Shown: piece by piece, positions 37,406 through 46,406 of the stretch | Position numbering within the stretch: the first letter of the stretch is position 1 | Layout: the number at the start of each line of letters is the position of its first letter | DNA from: Pseudonocardia sp. 73-21 | GTDB taxonomy: Bacteria > Actinomycetota > Actinomycetes > Mycobacteriales > Pseudonocardiaceae | Assembly: GCF_001899645.1 (NCBI RefSeq) | Contig: NZ_MKVV01000110.1 | Span: 1 to 62,828, forward strand | DNA length: 62,828 nucleotides | Direction of reading: 5' to 3' | The notes under the pieces: model-generated | What the model saw: the letters and a program-made list of their open reading frames with translations, nothing else | Told to the model about the DNA's origin: nothing | The model's database searches: none | Program-made: the position numbers and the translations under genes

Positions 37406-39775
37406 TCAGGCGACCGTCGTCTCCGCCGGGGTGTCGGTGATGGAGGTGGACCGACGCTTCGACACGACGACTGCCGCGACGATGATCGCGACGGCGATGA
37501 GCGCGATCACGAGCCGGACCGGCGTGTTCGCCGAGGGGCCGACCGAGAACACGACGATGGCCGGCGCGATCAGCACCGAGACCAGGTTCATCACCTTGAT
37601 CAGCGGGTTGATCGACGGGCCAGCGGTGTCCTTGAACGGGTCGCCGACGGTGTCACCGATGATCGTCGCCTCGTGGGCGGGCGATCCCTTGCCACCGTGG
37701 TTGCCGTCCTCGACCAGCTTCTTCGCGTTGTCCCAGGCGCCACCGGAGTTGGCCAGGAAGATGGCCATCAGGGTGCCGGTGGCGATGGCGCCCGCCAGGT
37801 AGCCGGCGAGCGGGCCCAGCCCGAGGCCGAAGCCGACGGCGATCGGGGCGAAGACCGCGAGCAGGCCGGGGGTGGCCAGCTCACGGAGCGAGTCGCGGGT
37901 GCAGATGTCGACGACGCGGCCGTACTCGGGCTTCTCCGAGTAGTCCATGATCCCGGGGTGCTCGCGGAACTGGCGGCGCACCTCGAAGACGATGGCCCCG
38001 GCCGCGCGGGTGACCGCGTTGATGGCCAGGCCCGAGAACATGAACACCACGGACGCACCGATGATCACGCCGACCAGGGTGTTGGGGGAGAAGACCTCGT
38101 TGGCGAAGCCCGTGCCGAACTGGCTCGACAGCAGCTTGGTCGGGTCGACCGCCTGACCGGCATCCGTCAGCGCCGTGGTGATGGCGTCGCGGTAAGACCC
38201 GAACAGCGCGGTGGCCGCGAGCACCGCCGTGGCGATCGCGATGCCCTTGGTGATGGCCTTCGTGGTGTTCCCGACCGCGTCGAGCTCGGTGAGGATGCCG
38301 ACGCCGGCGCCCTCGACGTCGCCCGACATCTCGGCGATGCCCTGGGCGTTGTCGGCGACGGGACCGAAGGTGTCCATCGCGACGATGACGCCGACCGTGG
38401 TGAGCAGGCCGGTACCGGCCAGCGCCACCGCGAACAGCGACATCGTGATGGAGCCGGTGGCCAGCGCGAACGCGCCGAACACGGCCGCGCTGATGACGAG
38501 CGCGGTGTAGACGGCCGACTCGAAACCGATCGAGATGCCCGAGAGGATGACGGTGGCCGCACCGGTGAGCGAGGACCTGCCGACGTCCTGGACGGGCTTG
38601 TCCTCGGTGCCGGTGTAGTAGCCGGTGAGCCGCAGGATGGCCGCGGCCAGCACGATGCCGATGATCACCGCGATGGTGGCGATGAGGCGCGGGTCGCTGG
38701 AGCCCATGGCCGCGACGACCGATCCGTCGGTCGGGCCGTTCTTGCCCTCCGGGGTGGTGAATCCGGCGAACGTGTTCGGCAGGTAGACGAAAGCCGCGAT
38801 GGCGCAGAGCACCGCCGAGATGACCGCGGAGATGTAGAAGCTGCGGTTGATCGTCTTGAGGCTGCCCTCGTTCGGGCGGGTGCGGGTGATGTAGACGCCG
38901 ATCACCGCGGTGATCACCCCGATGGCCGGCACGATCAGCGGGAACAGCAGCCCGTGCAGACCGAACGCGGCACTGCCGAGGATCAGCGCGGCCACGAGCG
39001 TGACGGCGTAGGACTCGAAGAGGTCCGCGGCCATGCCGGCGCAGTCACCCACGTTGTCGCCGACGTTGTCGGCGATGGTGGCGGCGTTGCGGGGATCGTC
39101 CTCGGGGATGCCCTGCTCGACCTTGCCGACGAGGTCGGCGCCGACGTCCGCGGCCTTGGTGAAGATGCCGCCGCCGACACGCATGAACATCGCGAGCAGG
39201 GCGGCACCGAAGCCGAAGCCCTCGAGCACGCGGGGAGCGCCGCCTGCGTAGACGAGCACGACCACCGCGGCGCCGAGCAGGCCCAGGCCGACGGTGAACA
39301 TGCCGACCACGCCGCCGGTGCGGAAGGCGATGCGGGTGGCCTTCTCGCGGCCGCCGTCGTCGCGCGACGCCGAGGCGACGCGGATGTTGGCGGCGGTGGC
39401 CAGGCGCATGCCCAGGCTGCCGATGGTGGCGGAGAAGAGGGCCCCGATGAGGAAGAAGATGGAACGTCCGATGCGCTCACCGATGGTCGACGCGGGGAGC
39501 GCGAACAACAGGAGGAACACGATGATGACGAACACACCGAGGGTTCTGAACTGCCGGTTGAGGTAGGCCGTGGCGCCTTCCTGGACCGCTCGGCCGATCT
39601 CCTGCATCTTGGAGGTCCCCGGGTCGGCCGCGAGTACCTCCCTGCGCAGGATGAACCCGATGGCCAATGCGACAAGGGCGACCACCGCGACCACGATGAC
39701 GATCGTGTAGTCGCTCCCGCTGAGCTGCAGAGAGTTCTCCGCGCCCTGGGCGAGTGTGGTGGTGGACAGGGACAT
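37406..39775 (-). CDS. hppA: K+-insensitive membrane-bound H+-translocating pyrophosphatase
   Basis: 789 residues and about 16 membrane helices. Pyrophosphate-binding motifs include FTKAADVGADLVGKVEQGIP and DNAQGIAEMSG. The residue that decides potassium dependence is Lys (GNTTKAITKG rather than GNTTAAIGKG), so the pump should not need K+. It couples PPi hydrolysis to proton export. ATG 39775 has GGAGG upstream; open frame beyond it is not coding. It is not part of the M. tuberculosis order at this position. Confidence 0.95.
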   Translation of the reverse strand: MSLSTTTLAQGAENSLQLSGSDYTIVIVVAVVALVALAIGFILRREVLAADPGTSKMQEIGRAVQEGATAYLNRQFRTLGVFVIIVFLLLFALPASTIGERIGRSIFFLIGALFSATIGSLGMRLATAANIRVASASRDDGGREKATRIAFRTGGVVGMFTVGLGLLGAAVVVLVYAGGAPRVLEGFGFGAALLAMFMRVGGGIFTKAADVGADLVGKVEQGIPEDDPRNAATIADNVGDNVGDCAGMAADLFESYAVTLVAALILGSAAFGLHGLLFPLIVPAIGVITAVIGVYITRTRPNEGSLKTINRSFYISAVISAVLCAIAAFVYLPNTFAGFTTPEGKNGPTDGSVVAAMGSSDPRLIATIAVIIGIVLAAAILRLTGYYTGTEDKPVQDVGRSSLTGAATVILSGISIGFESAVYTALVISAAVFGAFALATGSITMSLFAVALAGTGLLTTVGVIVAMDTFGPVADNAQGIAEMSGDVEGAGVGILTELDAVGNTTKAITKGIAIATAVLAATALFGSYRDAITTALTDAGQAVDPTKLLSSQFGTGFANEVFSPNTLVGVIIGASVVFMFSGLAINAVTRAAGAIVFEVRRQFREHPGIMDYSEKPEYGRVVDICTRDSLRELATPGLLAVFAPIAVGFGLGLGPLAGYLAGAIATGTLMAIFLANSGGAWDNAKKLVEDGNHGGKGSPAHEATIIGDTVGDPFKDTAGPSINPLIKVMNLVSVLIAPAIVVFSVGPSANTPVRLVIALIAVAIIVAAVVVSKRRSTSITDTPAETTVA

Positions 39776-40012
39776 CCGTCCTCCTGGATCAAGTCGTTCA
39801 CTTGGGCCAGGGGCACTCGGACGGCAGCCCTGGCGTCTCGACAAGCCCGTCGCCGCAGGTGAGCGCGGTGCCGGGCGTGTGCAGTGTAGGAGTGTGACGG
39901 AGACCTCCCATACGGGGAGGTGGTGTTTGTCACTTGCGTAACGATCTCGTTGCAGATCAGGCGGATCGGTGATCGTCCTGAACTTTCCCGGCCCCCGGTC
40001 GTCATACGGGGG

Positions 40013-40953
40013 GTGACGGCCGCCCCGCACCGCCCGCGCTCGCGCCGCACGGTGGCGGTCGTCGGTGTCGTGCCGGCGCTGACAATCGGCCTCCGCGCCG
40101 CTCGGAGCAGCGGCGACGAGGTGGTCCGGGCCGCGGCCCCCATCACGTCGATGCCCACTCCCCGACCCGCTCGGGCCTCGACGCCGGCTCCCAGCACCGC
40201 TCCCGCGCTCCGCGCCGGACTCGCCCCGGCGGCCGTCGCGGCCGCGAGAAGGCCGCCGGCGACTCCACCCAGCTCGCCGTGGCCGTGCTCGACCGCGTCG
40301 CCGGGGAGAAGGTGGTGGGCGGCCGGGGCGGCGAGTCGTTCTTCACGGCGTCGCTGTCGAAGGTGGTGGTGGCCGTGGACGTGCTGGACCGCAGGCGCCT
40401 CGAGGGCCTCGCCGTCACCGACGCGGATCTCGATCTCTTCCGGCGTGCGCTGGGCCGCGGCGACGACAGCGCCATGAACGCCCTGTGGAGCCGCTTCGAC
40501 GGCGCGGGAGCGGCCGGGCGGGTGAGCAGCCGGCTGGGCCTGACCGGCACGAGCAACCCGCGTGACCCGTCGCAGTGGGGCGCGATGACGGTCTCCGCCG
40601 CCGGCACCGCGCGGATCTGGGAGCACGTGCTGGACGAGATGCCCGCCGCCGACCGCGACCTGCTGGTGGCCGACATGGAGGCCGCCCCGCCCCGGGCGGG
40701 TGACGGGTTCGACCAGGCCTTCGGGCTGCTGTTCCCGGGCGTCGACGGCGGGGGAGGGCCGGGCGCGGTGGCCAAGCAGGGCTGGATGTGCTGCTTCTCG
40801 GGGATCTCCTCCATGCACAGCGCCGGCGCGGTGGGCTCCGACCAGCGGTTCGTGGTGGCGTTGCTGACCGGGGTGCCCCGATCCGGTGGCCGGGAGGCCG
40901 CGCGCCGGGAGCTGGACCGCATCGCCGCCGCCGCCGTGGCGCCCCTGGCCTGA
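40013..40953 (+). pseudogene. Exported serine hydrolase (beta-lactamase-like) with one-base frameshift
   Basis: The first part, from GTG 40013, encodes a Arg-rich start, one hydrophobic helix (TVAVVGVVPALTIGL) and a Thr/Pro/Ala linker. Near 40246 coding moves frame and continues EKAAGDSTQLAVAVLDRVAG to 40953 with FTASLSKVVVAVDVLDR, whose SLSK fits the SxxK of beta-lactamase/transpeptidase-fold enzymes. Adding one G after GCGGCCGCG joins the parts into ~313 residues with good reading throughout. Divergent from hppA. Confidence 0.7.
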
Positions 40954-40983
40954 GCCGCCGGGCGGTGTGCCAACCTCGGGGGT

Positions 40984-43398
40984 GTGGGCGACGACGGACG
41001 GGGCGAACGGCTGCTGCGCCGGGTGCTCGCCGGCTGCGGGGCCGAGCCCGGCCCCGACTGGTCCGTGTCGGTCGCGGGGGAGTCGTCGCCCGACAGCGCC
41101 TCCGGGCTCGACGCCGACGGCCCGTTGCGCCACGCGGTGCGGCTCCCCGCCCGCGCGGGGGTGCCCGCGCAGTGGCCCGGGTGGGTGCCGGACCAGGTGC
41201 GGGAGGCGTTCGTCCGCGACGGGGTGAGCTCGCCGTGGAGCCACCAGGCCCAGGCCGCGGAGCTGGCCCACTCCGGAGTGGACGTGGTGGTGGCCACCGG
41301 CACGGCGTCGGGCAAGTCGCTGGCCTACCAGCTGCCCGTGCTGGCGGCGTTCACCGCCGATCCACGCGCCACCGCGCTCTACCTCTCGCCGACCAAGGCG
41401 CTGGCCGCCGACCAGCTGCGGGCCATCACGTCGTTGGGGCTGCCGGACGTGCGGCCGGCCCCGCTCGACGGCGACACGCCGATGGACGACCGCGACTGGG
41501 CCCGCCGCCACGGGCGGCTGCTGTTCAGCAACCCAGACATGCTCCACCGCTCGCTGCTGCCGTGGCATGCGCGCTGGGCGGGGTTCCTGCGCAGGCTCGA
41601 GTTCGTGGTGATCGACGAGTGTCACACCTACCGCGGGGTGTTCGGCTCCCACGTGGCGCTGCTGCTGCGCCGGCTCCTGCGGATCTGTGAGCGTTACGGG
41701 GCGCATCCCACGGTGGTGCTCGCCTCGGCCACGGTGGCCGATCCCGGACCGTTCGCCGGGCGGCTGACCGGGCGGGAGGTGACCGCCGTGACCGTCGACG
41801 GTTCGCCCAGCGCCGGCCGGACCGTGGCCCTGTGGGAGCCCCCGTTGCTGCCCGAGCTGACCGGCGAGAACGGCGCCCCGGTGCGCCGGGCCGCCGGGGC
41901 CGAGGCGGCGCGGATGCTCGCCGACCTCGTGCTGGAGGGGGCCCGCACGCTGGCCTTCGTGCGCTCGCGGCGTGGGGCCGAGGTGACGGCGCTCGGCGCC
42001 CGGCGCGTGCTGGCCGACGTGGACCCGGACCTGACGCAGCGCGTGGCGGCCTACCGCGGCGGCTACCTCCCCGAGGAGCGCCGGGCCCTGGAGGCGGCGC
42101 TGGTGGACGGGCGGCTGCTGGGCGTGGCCACCACGAACGCGCTCGAGCTCGGCGTGGACATCGCCGGCCTCGACGCCGTGGTGGTGGCCGGGTTCCCCGG
42201 CACGCGGGCGTCGTTCTGGCAGCAGGCCGGGCGGGCGGGCCGGGCCGCCGACGAAGCGCTGGTGGTGCTGGTGGCCCGCGACGACCCGATGGACACCTAT
42301 CTCGTGCACCATCCCGGTGCGCTGCTCGGCGCGCCGGTGGAGGGATGCGTGCTCGATCCCGCCAACCCCTACGTGCTGGCGCCGCAGCTGGTGTGTGCGG
42401 CCGCCGAGCTCCCGCTCACCGAGCTCGACGTGGACGGGCGCTTCGGCGGCCAGCCGGCCCGCGACGTGCTCGACGAGCTCGTGGCCGACGGGGTACTGCG
42501 GCGCAGGCCGGCCGGGTGGTTCTGGCCGTCGACGAGCGATCGGCCCGCGGCGTCGGTGGACATCCGCGGCTCCGGCCTCCGCCAGGTGGCCGTGGTGGAG
42601 GGGGCGACCGGGCGGATGCTCGGCACGGTGGACGGCACCTCGGCCCCGGCCACCGCCCACCCGGGCGCGGTGTACCTGCACCGGGGCGAGAGCTACCTGG
42701 TGGACGAGCTCGATCTCGACGCCGGGGTGGCGCTGGTGCGCGCCGCCGACCCCGACTGGCGCACCGACGCCCGCAGCACCGCCGACGTGGAGGTGGCCCG
42801 GGTGCTCGCCCAGCGTGACCACGGACCGGTGTCGGTGTCGTTCGGCGAGGTGACCGTGACCTCGCAGGTGGTGGCCTACCAGCGGCGCGCCCCCGACGGC
42901 ACCGTGCTGGAGACGGTGCCGCTGGATCTGCCCGAGCAGACGCTGCGCACCCGCGGCGTCTGGTACGACGTGGACCAGCGCGCGCTCGAGGCCGCGGGTG
43001 TGGACCACGACCTCGCGCCCGGCGCCCTGCACGCGGCCGAGCACGCGGCGATCGGGCTGCTTCCGCTCTTCGCGATCTGCGACCGCTGGGACATCGGCGG
43101 CATGTCGACCGCCCTGCACCCGCACACCGGACGCCCCACCGTGTTCGTGCACGACGGGCACCCGGGCGGCGCGGGCTTCGCGGAGCGCGGGCACGCCGTG
43201 CTCGAGGCCTGGCTGGCGGCCACCCGTGACGCGATCGCCGGATGCGAGTGCCGCTCCGGCTGCCCCTCGTGCGTGCAGTCGCCCAAGTGCGGCAACGGGA
43301 ACGCGCCGCTGGACAAGGCGGGTGCGCTGCTCGTGCTCGGCGTGGCGCTGGCCGCGCTGGCCGAGCCCGCCACCCACCGGATGCGGCTGGTGGGGTAG
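40984..43398 (+). CDS. DEAD/DEAH-box helicase with C-terminal metal cluster (MrfA/YprA family)
   Basis: 804 residues. The N-terminal helicase core shows ATGTASGKS (Walker A), YLSPTKALAADQL, VVIDECHTYRG (DECH box), LASATV and the second RecA domain VATTNALELGVDIAG and QQAGRAGR. The C-terminal DUF1998 part has four cysteines in CECRSGCPSCVQSPKC, the metal site of MrfA, a mitomycin-adduct repair helicase of Bacillus. Orthologue of Rv3649 by position. It lies next to the Tad pilus genes, the 'helicase/secretion neighbourhood' arrangement. Confidence 0.92.
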   Translation: MGDDGRGERLLRRVLAGCGAEPGPDWSVSVAGESSPDSASGLDADGPLRHAVRLPARAGVPAQWPGWVPDQVREAFVRDGVSSPWSHQAQAAELAHSGVDVVVATGTASGKSLAYQLPVLAAFTADPRATALYLSPTKALAADQLRAITSLGLPDVRPAPLDGDTPMDDRDWARRHGRLLFSNPDMLHRSLLPWHARWAGFLRRLEFVVIDECHTYRGVFGSHVALLLRRLLRICERYGAHPTVVLASATVADPGPFAGRLTGREVTAVTVDGSPSAGRTVALWEPPLLPELTGENGAPVRRAAGAEAARMLADLVLEGARTLAFVRSRRGAEVTALGARRVLADVDPDLTQRVAAYRGGYLPEERRALEAALVDGRLLGVATTNALELGVDIAGLDAVVVAGFPGTRASFWQQAGRAGRAADEALVVLVARDDPMDTYLVHHPGALLGAPVEGCVLDPANPYVLAPQLVCAAAELPLTELDVDGRFGGQPARDVLDELVADGVLRRRPAGWFWPSTSDRPAASVDIRGSGLRQVAVVEGATGRMLGTVDGTSAPATAHPGAVYLHRGESYLVDELDLDAGVALVRAADPDWRTDARSTADVEVARVLAQRDHGPVSVSFGEVTVTSQVVAYQRRAPDGTVLETVPLDLPEQTLRTRGVWYDVDQRALEAAGVDHDLAPGALHAAEHAAIGLLPLFAICDRWDIGGMSTALHPHTGRPTVFVHDGHPGGAGFAERGHAVLEAWLAATRDAIAGCECRSGCPSCVQSPKCGNGNAPLDKAGALLVLGVALAALAEPATHRMRLVG

Positions 43399-43446
43399 GC
43401 CGCCACCGGCCGGCCCAGTCGGGGGGCGGGCGGGCCGGTGGCGGCC
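43398..43446. terminator. Terminator after the helicase gene
   Basis: Perfect 14-bp arms (43398-43411 and 43433-43446) with a 21-nt loop, beginning at the last base of the helicase stop codon. Confidence 0.8.
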
Positions 43447-43902
43447 GTAGTGCGGTGGAACCGGTTGCGGGGTGGGCGTCGGGGGGACGCGCCGGCCCCA
43501 CCGCAGTCTGGGGAGCGAGTTCGTAGCTCCCCGCCGACCCTGGCCGGCGGGGAGCAGGAACAGTAAGCCCCGGCCCGGCCGACGGATCCAGGTGCTGTCG
43601 CCGATCGGTGCGGCTGCCACGACGAGCGCATTCTGGCTGCGCCGAGTCGCCGGACGGACAGGTTGTCGGGCTGCAGGAGCTCCCGACCGACGGATCGGCC
43701 CGCCGGTCGGGACGCGCCGACCGCTCGTCGCAGGCACTCCCGCGAATGCGGAGAAGGCGCGACCGCTGCCGTTCCGGGTGCTGTCGGCGCCGGGCGGCCG
43801 TCCTGGTCCGTCGGACGGCCGGTGGACGACCGGCATGATCCACGGTGAGCCGGATGGTCCCGCTGTGGTCGCGCGCGGCGATGCCGCGGATGAGGACTCG
43901 AC
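43447..43902. other. Hairpin-rich gap between helicase and Tad operon
   Basis: No gene recognised. Two further strong hairpins follow the helicase terminator: TGCGGTGG (43451-43458) with CCACCGCA (43498-43505), containing an inner GCGTC/GACGC stem, and GCTCCCCGCCG (43526-43536) with CGGCGGGGAGC (43545-43555). From 43560 to 43902 I see no clear feature; codon signal is weak in all frames. Confidence 0.5.
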
Positions 43903-44253
43903 GACCGGACCGGCCCGGGCCCGTCCGGACGCGGCGTCGAAGCCGGGCAGCGCGAGCGCGACGGGGGCCGCGACCTCGACGAGCGCATCCCATCCGGAGA
44001 GCCGGCACAGCACCGTGCGGGTGCCCATGCCGGCGGCGACGGCGGCGGCCCGTTCGCACGCCGGACCCTCGCCCCGCACCGCGACCTGGGCGGCGGCGAG
44101 TGCCGCCAGATCGGCGGCCGCCTCAGCGCGGTGGCGGGCGAGCACCGCGGACCCGATGTGCAGGCCGACGACCAGCACCGCCACGAGCACCGCCACGGCG
44201 CCCGTCGCCCAGACCGTGGCCAGGCCGTCGTCCCGGTCCCGTGGCGGATTCAT
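43903..44253 (-). CDS. TadE-like protein of the helicase/secretion neighbourhood, stop codon missing
   Basis: About 117 recognisable residues: DDGLATVWATGAVAVLVAVL (membrane helix), HRAEAAADLAALAAAQVAVR and the cysteine pair in GPACERAA and VLCRLSG, ending at the family's usual terminus ASGRARAGPV near 43903. No stop codon follows: all three minus-strand frames remain open to at least 42876. Insertion of one T after GTCGTC would create TGA exactly at the expected end. Start ATG 44253 overlaps the upstream TadE gene's stop. Pilus or secretion minor component. Confidence 0.75.
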
Positions 44254-44663
44254 GGCAGGTCCCCGCCCGGTTCCGGGCCCGGCTCCGCGCCCGGTTCGAC
44301 GGCGGCCACCGCACGGCCGCCGATCCGGAGTGGCAACGGCGACAGGAGCACAGCGGATACCTCGACCGAGACGGTGTCACCGTCGTGGGTGAGGTCGAAC
44401 CGGGCATCGGCCGGGGCGAGCCGGGCGGCCACGGCCCGGCCGCGTTCCGGTTCGCCCCGGGCCGCGAACCGGGCCAGCTCACGAGCGGCGTCGACGCACC
44501 GGAGGGAGTCGGTGACCGCGGCCAGCGCCCCCAGCGCGAGCGCGAGGAAGACGACGAGGGTGCCGAGTGCGAGCGCGGCCTCGACGGTGACGGCCCCGCG
44601 GTCCCGGACGTCGGCACCGGCGCCGGGAGGGCGCTCTGCCCCCGGCGCCCTCCCGGCCGTCAT
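44250..44663 (-). CDS. TadE family protein (pilus assembly)
   Basis: 137 residues with RDRGAVTVEAALALGTLVVF near residue 21, the prepilin-like TadE motif with the conserved Glu at +5 of the hydrophobic helix, then an extracytoplasmic domain. TadE-type pseudopilins assist Flp pilus assembly. Stop and start codons overlap neighbours on both sides, showing translational coupling. Confidence 0.88.
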   Translation of the reverse strand: MTAGRAPGAERPPGAGADVRDRGAVTVEAALALGTLVVFLALALGALAAVTDSLRCVDAARELARFAARGEPERGRAVAARLAPADARFDLTHDGDTVSVEVSAVLLSPLPLRIGGRAVAAVEPGAEPGPEPGGDLP

Positions 44664-44851
44664 CAGAAGGTGGCCGTCAGGGCGCGCTGCACGAGATCGG
44701 TGAGCGCGGTGACGACGGAGTCGCCACTGACGACGGCGTAGAGCACCGCGGCGAACGCGGCCGCTGCGATGGTGCCTATCGCGTACTCCACTGTGGACAT
44801 GCCGTCGTCCTCCGTGGGCCAGAGGAAACAGGGCGGGGCGGTCGGGGACAT
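44663..44851 (-). CDS. Flp-pilin-like small protein (DUF4244)
   Basis: 62 residues. A short leader is followed by DDGMSTVEYAIGTIAAAAFA, matching the class of Flp pilins processed before a conserved Glu-Tyr pair, then a second hydrophobic stretch. It is probably the structural pilin subunit. ATG 44851 follows AAGGAGGAG. It lies between the TadC gene and the TadE genes, as in M. tuberculosis. Confidence 0.88.
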   Translation of the reverse strand: MSPTAPPCFLWPTEDDGMSTVEYAIGTIAAAAFAAVLYAVVSGDSVVTALTDLVQRALTATF

Positions 44852-44883
44852 CGGACTCCTCCTTCGTGGGAGCACGGCGGTGG

Positions 44884-45609
44884 TCACCACCGTGCGAGGG
44901 CCTCGCCCGCCAGGCCGACGACGACCGGGGCGATACCGAGGACCAGGAATGCGGGCAGGAAGCACAGGCCCAGCGGCCCGGTGATGAGGACCGCGGCGCG
45001 CTGGGCCCGCTCCTGCGCGGTGTCGATCAGCTCGGCCCGGATGCGGGCGCCCTCGACCCTGGCGACCTGGGCGAGCGCGGAGCCGGTGCCGGCCGAGCGC
45101 CCTGCGGCCCGTGCGAACGTGGCGAGGGTGGGGGTGTCGGCCGCGACCCGCCACGCGTCACCGGGATCGGCGCCCAGCTCCAGCAGCCCGGTGACCCGGC
45201 GGAGCAGGGTGCCGGTGGCACCGGTCAGCGGTGCGGCCGTGGCCGACAGGGCGGACGCCACCGGCAGGCCCGCCTCGAGGCAGACCGCCAGCAGCTCCCA
45301 CCGTCCGGCCAGCTCGGCGGCATCAGCCGGACCGGCCGAGCCCGCGGCCGAGCGCCGCATCACCACGACGCCCGCCGCGCCGGCCACCGCCGCGACGACG
45401 GCGCCGGCCACCGCACCCGACACGGCGAACGCCAGCGTGCCCAGGCCCGCGGCGCCGACGGCGACCCAGGCGGGCCGCAGCACCGGGGCGGGCGCCCGCG
45501 CGACCGGCGGGGGCACGGAGAGCGACCGCAGGCGCAGGCGCCCGGCCGGGGGACCGGTGACGACCAGCGCGGCGGCGAGCAGTGCCGTGGCGGCGGCCGT
45601 CGCGCTCAT
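44884..45609 (-). CDS. TadC-like type II/IV secretion inner-membrane protein
   Basis: 241 residues from ATG 45609, which overlaps the TadB stop. The T2SSF domain (LLAVCLEAGLPVASALSATA) is preceded by two hydrophobic segments and followed by a C-terminal pair (LCFLPAFLVLGIAPVVVGL). Platform protein of the pilus machine together with TadB. Confidence 0.88.
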   Translation of the reverse strand: MSATAAATALLAAALVVTGPPAGRLRLRSLSVPPPVARAPAPVLRPAWVAVGAAGLGTLAFAVSGAVAGAVVAAVAGAAGVVVMRRSAAGSAGPADAAELAGRWELLAVCLEAGLPVASALSATAAPLTGATGTLLRRVTGLLELGADPGDAWRVAADTPTLATFARAAGRSAGTGSALAQVARVEGARIRAELIDTAQERAQRAAVLITGPLGLCFLPAFLVLGIAPVVVGLAGEALARW

Positions 45610-46406
45610 CGGGGCACCGCCGAGCGCAGGATGTGGTCGGTCCACGTACTGCCCGCGGCCGCCAGCGCGACCCCGACCACCAGCAGGACCTGGCCCAGCA
45701 CCCCACCTCGCAGCACCGCGACCGGATCGGCGCCGAGCATCTGGCCCAGCCCGATCCCGACGACCGGGAGCGCGGTGAGCACCGTGGCAGTGGCCCGGGG
45801 CCCGGCCAGCTGCGCGCGGACGGTGTTGCCGAAGCGGAAGCGCCAGCGGATGTCCTCCTGGGCGCCGGCGAGCAGATCGGCCAATGGGACGCCGTGGCGT
45901 TCGGCCAGGGCCCAGGCCCCGGCCACCCGCTCGACGTCGGCGGCCACGTCCGGCCGCGCGATGGCGGCCCGGCGCAGCGCGGCCGGCACGTCGTCGCCGA
46001 GCTGGGCGGCCGCGGCGGCCGGCGCGAGGATCGCCCGCGCGAGCGGTCCGTCGGCGTCCACGCCCGAGAGCGCGGCCGTCGGGTGGCTACCGGCACGCAG
46101 CTCGTCGGTGATGCGGCGCAGGGCGTCGGCGAGCTGCTCGGCCGCGGCGGCAGCGTCCCGCGCCGCCCGGGTGCGGCGGCGCCTGCCCCGGACCACCACG
46201 GCCAGCAGCGCGGCCGCTCCCGCGCCCGCCGGGCCGGCGACGAGCAGCCCCACCAGCCCGGCCAGGACGACGGGAGCCGCGGTGCCCGGTGACAGCCTGC
46301 GGGTGGTGGCGGCGGCCGGGTGCAGACCGGCGAGCCGGGCGCGGGAGCACGGGCCGGGCGCGCACAGCAGGGCCGCGGCCAGCAGGGCGAGGACCGGCGA
46401 CGTCAC
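45606..46406 (-). CDS. TadB-like type II/IV secretion inner-membrane protein
   Basis: About 266 residues from GTG 46406, which forms GTGA with the TadA stop. T2SSF domain with LRRITDELRAGSHPTAALSG and three or four membrane helices. Partner of TadC in the pilus platform. Longer upstream open frame belongs to the neighbouring gene's antisense frame. Confidence 0.86.
   Translation of the reverse strand: MTSPVLALLAAALLCAPGPCSRARLAGLHPAAATTRRLSPGTAAPVVLAGLVGLLVAGPAGAGAAALLAVVVRGRRRRTRAARDAAAAAEQLADALRRITDELRAGSHPTAALSGVDADGPLARAILAPAAAAAQLGDDVPAALRRAAIARPDVAADVERVAGAWALAERHGVPLADLLAGAQEDIRWRFRFGNTVRAQLAGPRATATVLTALPVVGIGLGQMLGADPVAVLRGGVLGQVLLVVGVALAAAGSTWTDHILRSAVPR

Noticed and set aside
37031..39862. 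943-codon plus-strand frame
   Set aside because: Antisense to hppA, whose membrane-protein reading is unambiguous.
38983..43902. Extension of the TadE-like frame to more than 1,700 codons
   Set aside because: Beyond residue ~117 the product is antisense to the helicase and hppA region and has no family similarity.
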